Below, one piece after another: positions 61,153-64,000 of a DNA stretch of 64,000 nt. A model generated the notes under the pieces. It was not told the DNA's origin and made no database searches. It worked only from the letters and a program-made list of their open reading frames with translations. The number at the start of each line of letters is the position of its first letter. Positions within the stretch are counted from its first letter, which is position 1. This DNA comes from DASTPP01 sp035762175 (GTDB lineage Bacteria; Myxococcota_A; Polyangia; Polyangiales; Polyangiaceae). The translations under genes were made by a program, and so were the position numbers. The stretch covers positions 6,641-70,640 of the forward strand of contig DASTPP010000333.1 in assembly GCA_035762175.1 (NCBI GenBank), given 5' to 3'.

Positions 61153-63144
61153 CTACGTCGAGCCCCCGCCGCCCTGGCGGTTCATGCCGGTGCGGAACGA
61201 GGCGTTGAAGAGGCTGCCGTCGATGGCGAAGCCGCGGGCGCGCAGGTCGTCGACCAGGCGCGGCACGTGGCCCGTGGGCTGGAAGGTGCCCTCGACGCCG
61301 CCGCCGGCGGCCGAGCGCTCGGCGGCGAAGGTGTAGACGTCGCGGGCCTCGATGGTCGAGGGGCCGGCGTTCAGCTCGGCGACGCGCAGGACGCGCGAGC
61401 GGCCGTCGCGCGAGCGGGCGAGCTCGAGGCCGAGGTCGAAGCTGGTCGCGATCCAGTCGCGGACGACCTCGGCGCTCAGGCCCGGGTGCGCGGCGCAGAC
61501 CTCGGCGACCAGGCGCCCCATGCCCTGGCGCAGGGTGGGGGCGCGCACGGTGGCGACGACGCCGCGGACGCCCTCGCCGATGAGATCGAGCATGGTGGCG
61601 AAGAGGCGGCCGCCGAGGGGGCCGGCGACCATGCGGTCGGCGCGCAGGCGGGCGACGGCGCGCAGGGCGAGCTCGGCGCGCTCGCCGTTCGGCTCGAGCG
61701 GCAGGGCGAGGGCGGAGGCGGGCCCGACGAAGGGCTCGTCGGGGCTCGAGGCGCACACGACGCGCTCGTCGGGCGGGGCGAGCGCGGCGAGGGCCGCGAC
61801 GAAGGACGAGACGCCGGCCTCGGCCGGGCCGATGACGAGCAGGTTGGCGCGGCCCGTCATGCAGTGGCCGAGGAACGTGGCCATGGTGCGCGAGAGCACC
61901 CCGCCCCGGACGAGCTCGTCGACCGTGGCCTCGACCCGGCGCCGGCGCCGGATGACGAGCGCGGGGCCGTGGGTGAGCGGGGGCATCAGCGCGAGCATCG
62001 AGTGGCCCTGCGACAGGTAGCGCTCGACGAGCGCCTCGCCCGGGGCGAGCGGGGCCTCGGCCTGGCGGCAGAGGCGGGCGAGCACGCGGTAGAGGGCGTT
62101 GTCGCTCGAGAAGGGCGGCTCGATGGTGACCCAGCGCTGGCCGCGCTGGGCGAGCAGGCGGCCGGGGCGCAGGGCCTGCACCTCGACGATCTCTTCGTTG
62201 TCGAGCAGCGGGCCGAGGGGGCCGAGCCCGAAGAGCTCGTTCATCGCCGCCTGCACGAGCGCCTCGACGTCGACCCCCTCGGGCGCCTCGCCCTGGGCCC
62301 GCATCGAGGCCGCCTGCTCGCGCAAGAGGCGCTCGACCCGCTGCATGAGGGGCGGGTCGCCGTCGTTCTCGTAGAGCCCGTCGAGCTGCATGACGGACGA
62401 GGCGCGGTCGATGAGGGGCCCGATGAGCGAGCTGATGGCGGCCCCGCCCCCGGCCCGGCGCGCCGAGCGGGGCGGCAGCGGCCCGTCGCCGGCGGCGGGG
62501 CCCTGGTTGACCTCGGTGCGGGCGTTCTGGCGGAAGGGCCCCGGCCCGCGGCCGGTGGTGGCGGGCCGGACGTTCGGCGGCGTCACCGAGGGGACCGGCG
62601 GGGGGGCCGGCGGGGGGGCCGGCGCGCCGAGCCCCAGCCCCGGCAAGGGCGGGGGGGCGTTCTGGCCCCGGACGCTGACGGGCGTGCCCACGTCTTCGGG
62701 CGGCTCGGGCGCCGGGGGGTTCGCGAAGGCCGCGGCCACGTTGCCCGGCACGAAGCCCGGCGACGAGGAGGCGGGCGAGGAGGGCACCTCGGGCGGCGGC
62801 GCGTGCGGCGAGGCGGGCTGCGCCGCCGAGTCGGCCGCGAGCACGACGCCCGGGGCCGCCTCGAAGCGCAGCACGAAGTCGCCGACGTAGATCTTGTCGC
62901 CCTCGCGCACCACGGTCGACTGCGAGATCTTGCGGCCGTTGACGTAGGTGCCGTTCGTGCTCTTCAGGTCGGCGACCAGGAAGCGGCCGTCGCGAAAGCT
63001 GAGCTTCGCGTGCCGCTTCGAGACGTTGCCCTTGGGCAACATCAGATCGTTGCCCTGCACCCGGCCGACGTTGATCTCGGACTTGTCGAAAATTTCTCGG
63101 CGCTCGGCTCCGCCTTTTTCGCTGATGATGATCGCGAACGCCAT
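61153..63144 (-). CDS. FHA domain fused to a CpaF-like secretion ATPase lacking the P-loop lysine
   Basis: 663 residues from the ATG at 63144. FHA domain about 1-95 (INVGRVQGNDLML, GNVSKRHAKLSF, STNGTYVNGRKI) binds phosphothreonine peptides. A Pro/Ala linker follows to about 200. The rest is a CpaF/TadA-like type II/IV secretion ATPase fold. The Walker A position reads GPAEAGVSS with Val where Lys is needed, and the acidic-box equivalent LRADRMVAGPLGG has lost the glutamate. So it is probably a non-catalytic ATPase-like protein. FHA plus kinase-rich genome suggests phospho-dependent regulation of a secretion or pilus system. Confidence 0.87.
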   Translation of the reverse strand: MAFAIIISEKGGAERREIFDKSEINVGRVQGNDLMLPKGNVSKRHAKLSFRDGRFLVADLKSTNGTYVNGRKISQSTVVREGDKIYVGDFVLRFEAAPGVVLAADSAAQPASPHAPPPEVPSSPASSSPGFVPGNVAAAFANPPAPEPPEDVGTPVSVRGQNAPPPLPGLGLGAPAPPPAPPPVPSVTPPNVRPATTGRGPGPFRQNARTEVNQGPAAGDGPLPPRSARRAGGGAAISSLIGPLIDRASSVMQLDGLYENDGDPPLMQRVERLLREQAASMRAQGEAPEGVDVEALVQAAMNELFGLGPLGPLLDNEEIVEVQALRPGRLLAQRGQRWVTIEPPFSSDNALYRVLARLCRQAEAPLAPGEALVERYLSQGHSMLALMPPLTHGPALVIRRRRRVEATVDELVRGGVLSRTMATFLGHCMTGRANLLVIGPAEAGVSSFVAALAALAPPDERVVCASSPDEPFVGPASALALPLEPNGERAELALRAVARLRADRMVAGPLGGRLFATMLDLIGEGVRGVVATVRAPTLRQGMGRLVAEVCAAHPGLSAEVVRDWIATSFDLGLELARSRDGRSRVLRVAELNAGPSTIEARDVYTFAAERSAAGGGVEGTFQPTGHVPRLVDDLRARGFAIDGSLFNASFRTGMNRQGGGGST

Positions 63145-63174
63145 GACCCAGGACCCCGGCGACCCGGGTGAAGT

Positions 63175-63205
63175 ACGATAACGTACCGGGCCGCTCCCGT
63201 GTCAA
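63175..63205 (-). promoter_or_regulatory. Promoter candidate for the FHA-CpaF gene
   Basis: A perfect TTGACA (minus strand, 63205-63200) is followed by an AT-rich TTATCGTAC stretch, TATCGT at 63180-63175, with a 19-bp spacer, about 30 bases before the ATG. Confidence 0.5.
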
Positions 63206-63269
63206 CTTCGCGCCGCTACCTTTCGGCGCGGGGCCGGCCGCCTCGGGGGCCCGCCCCCCGGCCGCCGCC

Positions 63270-63467
63270 TCAGCCCGCCGGCGTCTCGGCCCCCGAAACG
63301 CCCTCGCGCCGCTCGCGGACCTCGGTCGACACGAGCCCGAGCAACTCGCCGGCCAGCGCGACCACCTCGCGCTCGTCGTACCCGCGGCCGCGCAGCTCGC
63401 GGTAGAACGTCTTCGCCAAGATTTTGAGCGAGCGCGGGTCGTGATCGGGGGAGGTCGGGGTCAGCAT
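63270..63467 (-). CDS. Small helical protein of unknown function
   Basis: 65 residues from the ATG at 63467. No signal peptide. A compact helical sequence (DPRSLKILAKTFYRELRGRGYD, then EVVALAGELLGLVSTEV) that looks conserved and well-formed. It resembles small myxobacterial proteins that I recall without known function. An overlapping +1 frame (63202-63573) gives only Arg-rich text. Confidence 0.7.
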   Translation of the reverse strand: MLTPTSPDHDPRSLKILAKTFYRELRGRGYDEREVVALAGELLGLVSTEVRERREGVSGAETPAG

Positions 63468-63690
63468 GGGGAGCGCCTTGCGTAATCTCGTGGTCAGAGC
63501 GACCCGTCCGGGGGCCTGCCTTGCGGCGGTATGCTAGTCCTGTGCCACAAAACGAGGCTTCGTACAACCGCAAGCTTTCCGCGAGTGCGTCGAAGCTTCG
63601 ACGCCTGGGTGCGCACGTTTCTGCGCACTTCTGCGAAGCGACCGGGATTCTCCGGGCCCGGCGGCGGGTCGGGCGCGCCCTGCGATTCGC

Positions 63691-63720
63691 TTGACCCTGT
63701 CGCTGGCGTCCGACTAGGGT
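63691..63720 (+). promoter_or_regulatory. Promoter candidate for the cold-shock gene
   Basis: TTGACC (63691-63696) and TAGGGT (63715-63720) with an 18-bp spacer. This gives a leader of about 100 bases, as is usual for cold-shock mRNAs. Confidence 0.5.
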
Positions 63721-63783
63721 GCGCCCCCGTTACCTAGAGCCCGGCCCAAAGCCGCACATGCCTTCGAAAGGGGCGTGCGAGAG

Positions 63784-63804
63784 GGGCCGAGCTCGAGTCG
63801 GCCC
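63784..63804 (+). other. Hairpin in the cold-shock leader
   Basis: A 7-bp perfect stem (63784-63790 with 63798-63804, loop of 7) ends about ten bases before the GGAGGAA ribosome-binding site. It may affect translation with temperature. Confidence 0.4.
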
Positions 63805-63827
63805 TGAGAGTGTGGAGGAAGTATCCA

Positions 63828-64000
63828 ATGGCAGTCGGCAAAGTGAAATGGTTCAACGACGAAAAAGGCTGGGGCTTCATCAAGCAAGACGAAGGCCCTG
63901 ACGTCTTCGTTCACTACTCGCAGATCAATGGCGACGGCCGCCGCCGGCTCTACGAGGACGAGACCGTCGAGTTCGAGATCAAAGAGGGCCCGAAGGGCCT
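63828..64000 (+). CDS. Cold-shock protein, 3' part missing (runs off right edge)
   Basis: Starts at the ATG at 63828, behind GGAGGAA. The 57 visible residues begin MAVGKVKWFNDEKGWGFIKQ and contain the two RNA-binding motifs KGWGFI and VFVHYS of the CspA fold. It binds single-stranded RNA and DNA as an RNA chaperone. Its codon use is less GC-biased than its neighbours, as expected for a highly expressed gene. Confidence 0.95.
   Translation, partial: MAVGKVKWFNDEKGWGFIKQDEGPDVFVHYSQINGDGRRRLYEDETVEFEIKEGPKG

Larger units (their letters stand above)
63468..63827. other. 360-bp intergenic region before the cold-shock gene
   Basis: Contains the divergent starts of the 65-residue protein and the cold-shock gene. 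It shows a promoter candidate (63691-63720) and a leader hairpin (63784-63804), listed separately. Frames inside show no recognisable protein. Confidence 0.6.

Noticed and set aside
63202..63573. A 123-codon minus-strand frame overlapping the 65-residue gene
   Set aside because: Arg-rich text without structure; the 63270-63467 frame has the better protein character.

Overview
The window is very GC-rich DNA (by eye above 70 percent, with nearly every third codon position G or C). It almost certainly comes from a predatory or gliding myxobacterium of the Sorangium/Polyangium type. The evidence is a gliding-motility operon resembling the Glt/Agm/Agl genes of Myxococcus, a giant TPR protein of the AgmK/GltI kind, many TPR, Ser/Thr-kinase, FHA and PilZ proteins, and many Ala/Pro-rich linkers. 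Long reading frames are open on both strands throughout, so most large ORFs are shadows. Genes were chosen by recognisable protein families, start context and tidy GTGA/ATGA junctions.

Layout. 1-12476 (minus strand) is a long operon of exported or membrane proteins matching the myxobacterial gliding apparatus: a beta-rich exported protein, a TPR protein, AgmU, AglT, two small proteins, PglI and a partial coiled-coil protein. 13096-15058 (plus) holds an ECF sigma factor and a membrane zinc-finger anti-sigma-like protein with a TPR end. A PilZ protein and a GT39-like membrane protein follow on the minus strand. Era and Der (plus) overlap by four bases. MgtE, DapE, DapD and a Cys-rich lipoprotein run on the minus strand. 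An alpha/beta hydrolase and an unusually AT-rich intergenic region with a 43-bp-spaced motif precede dnaX-ybaB-recR-ridA and an unknown gene.

31479-36685 (plus) is a compact set of envelope-lipid type genes: a methyltransferase, an LPG-synthase-like membrane protein, a CDP-alcohol phosphotransferase, a GT4 glycosyltransferase and a GT-C-like membrane protein. It converges on 40361-36701 (minus), which holds a DUF374 acyltransferase, an LtaS/sulfatase-like membrane enzyme and a RibD C-terminal reductase. The two sets meet at a perfect palindrome that contains both stop codons. 51587-40371 (minus) is one 3738-residue TPR gene. 51802-55710 (plus) holds a lipoprotein, an M20 peptidase, a PHP/CpsB-like phosphatase and a Ser/Thr kinase. 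56119-60845 (plus) holds the pyruvate dehydrogenase E1-alpha, E1-beta and E2 genes and a sulfatase-modifying-factor domain protein. 61153-63467 (minus) encodes an FHA-CpaF-like protein whose ATPase motifs are lost and a 65-residue helical protein. A cold-shock gene runs off the right edge.

The most interesting signals are non-coding. Two copies of a hairpin-rich palindromic element (55679-55958 and 60908-61144) show compensatory base changes. Three GATCGTGAC motifs are spaced exactly 43 bp apart before dnaX. Three 51-bp hairpin repeats lie inside the gliding operon. At least eight genes carry a TANNNN hexamer ending 6-7 nt before the start codon, which suggests leaderless transcription. No rRNA, tRNA, CRISPR array, transposase or prophage gene was seen.
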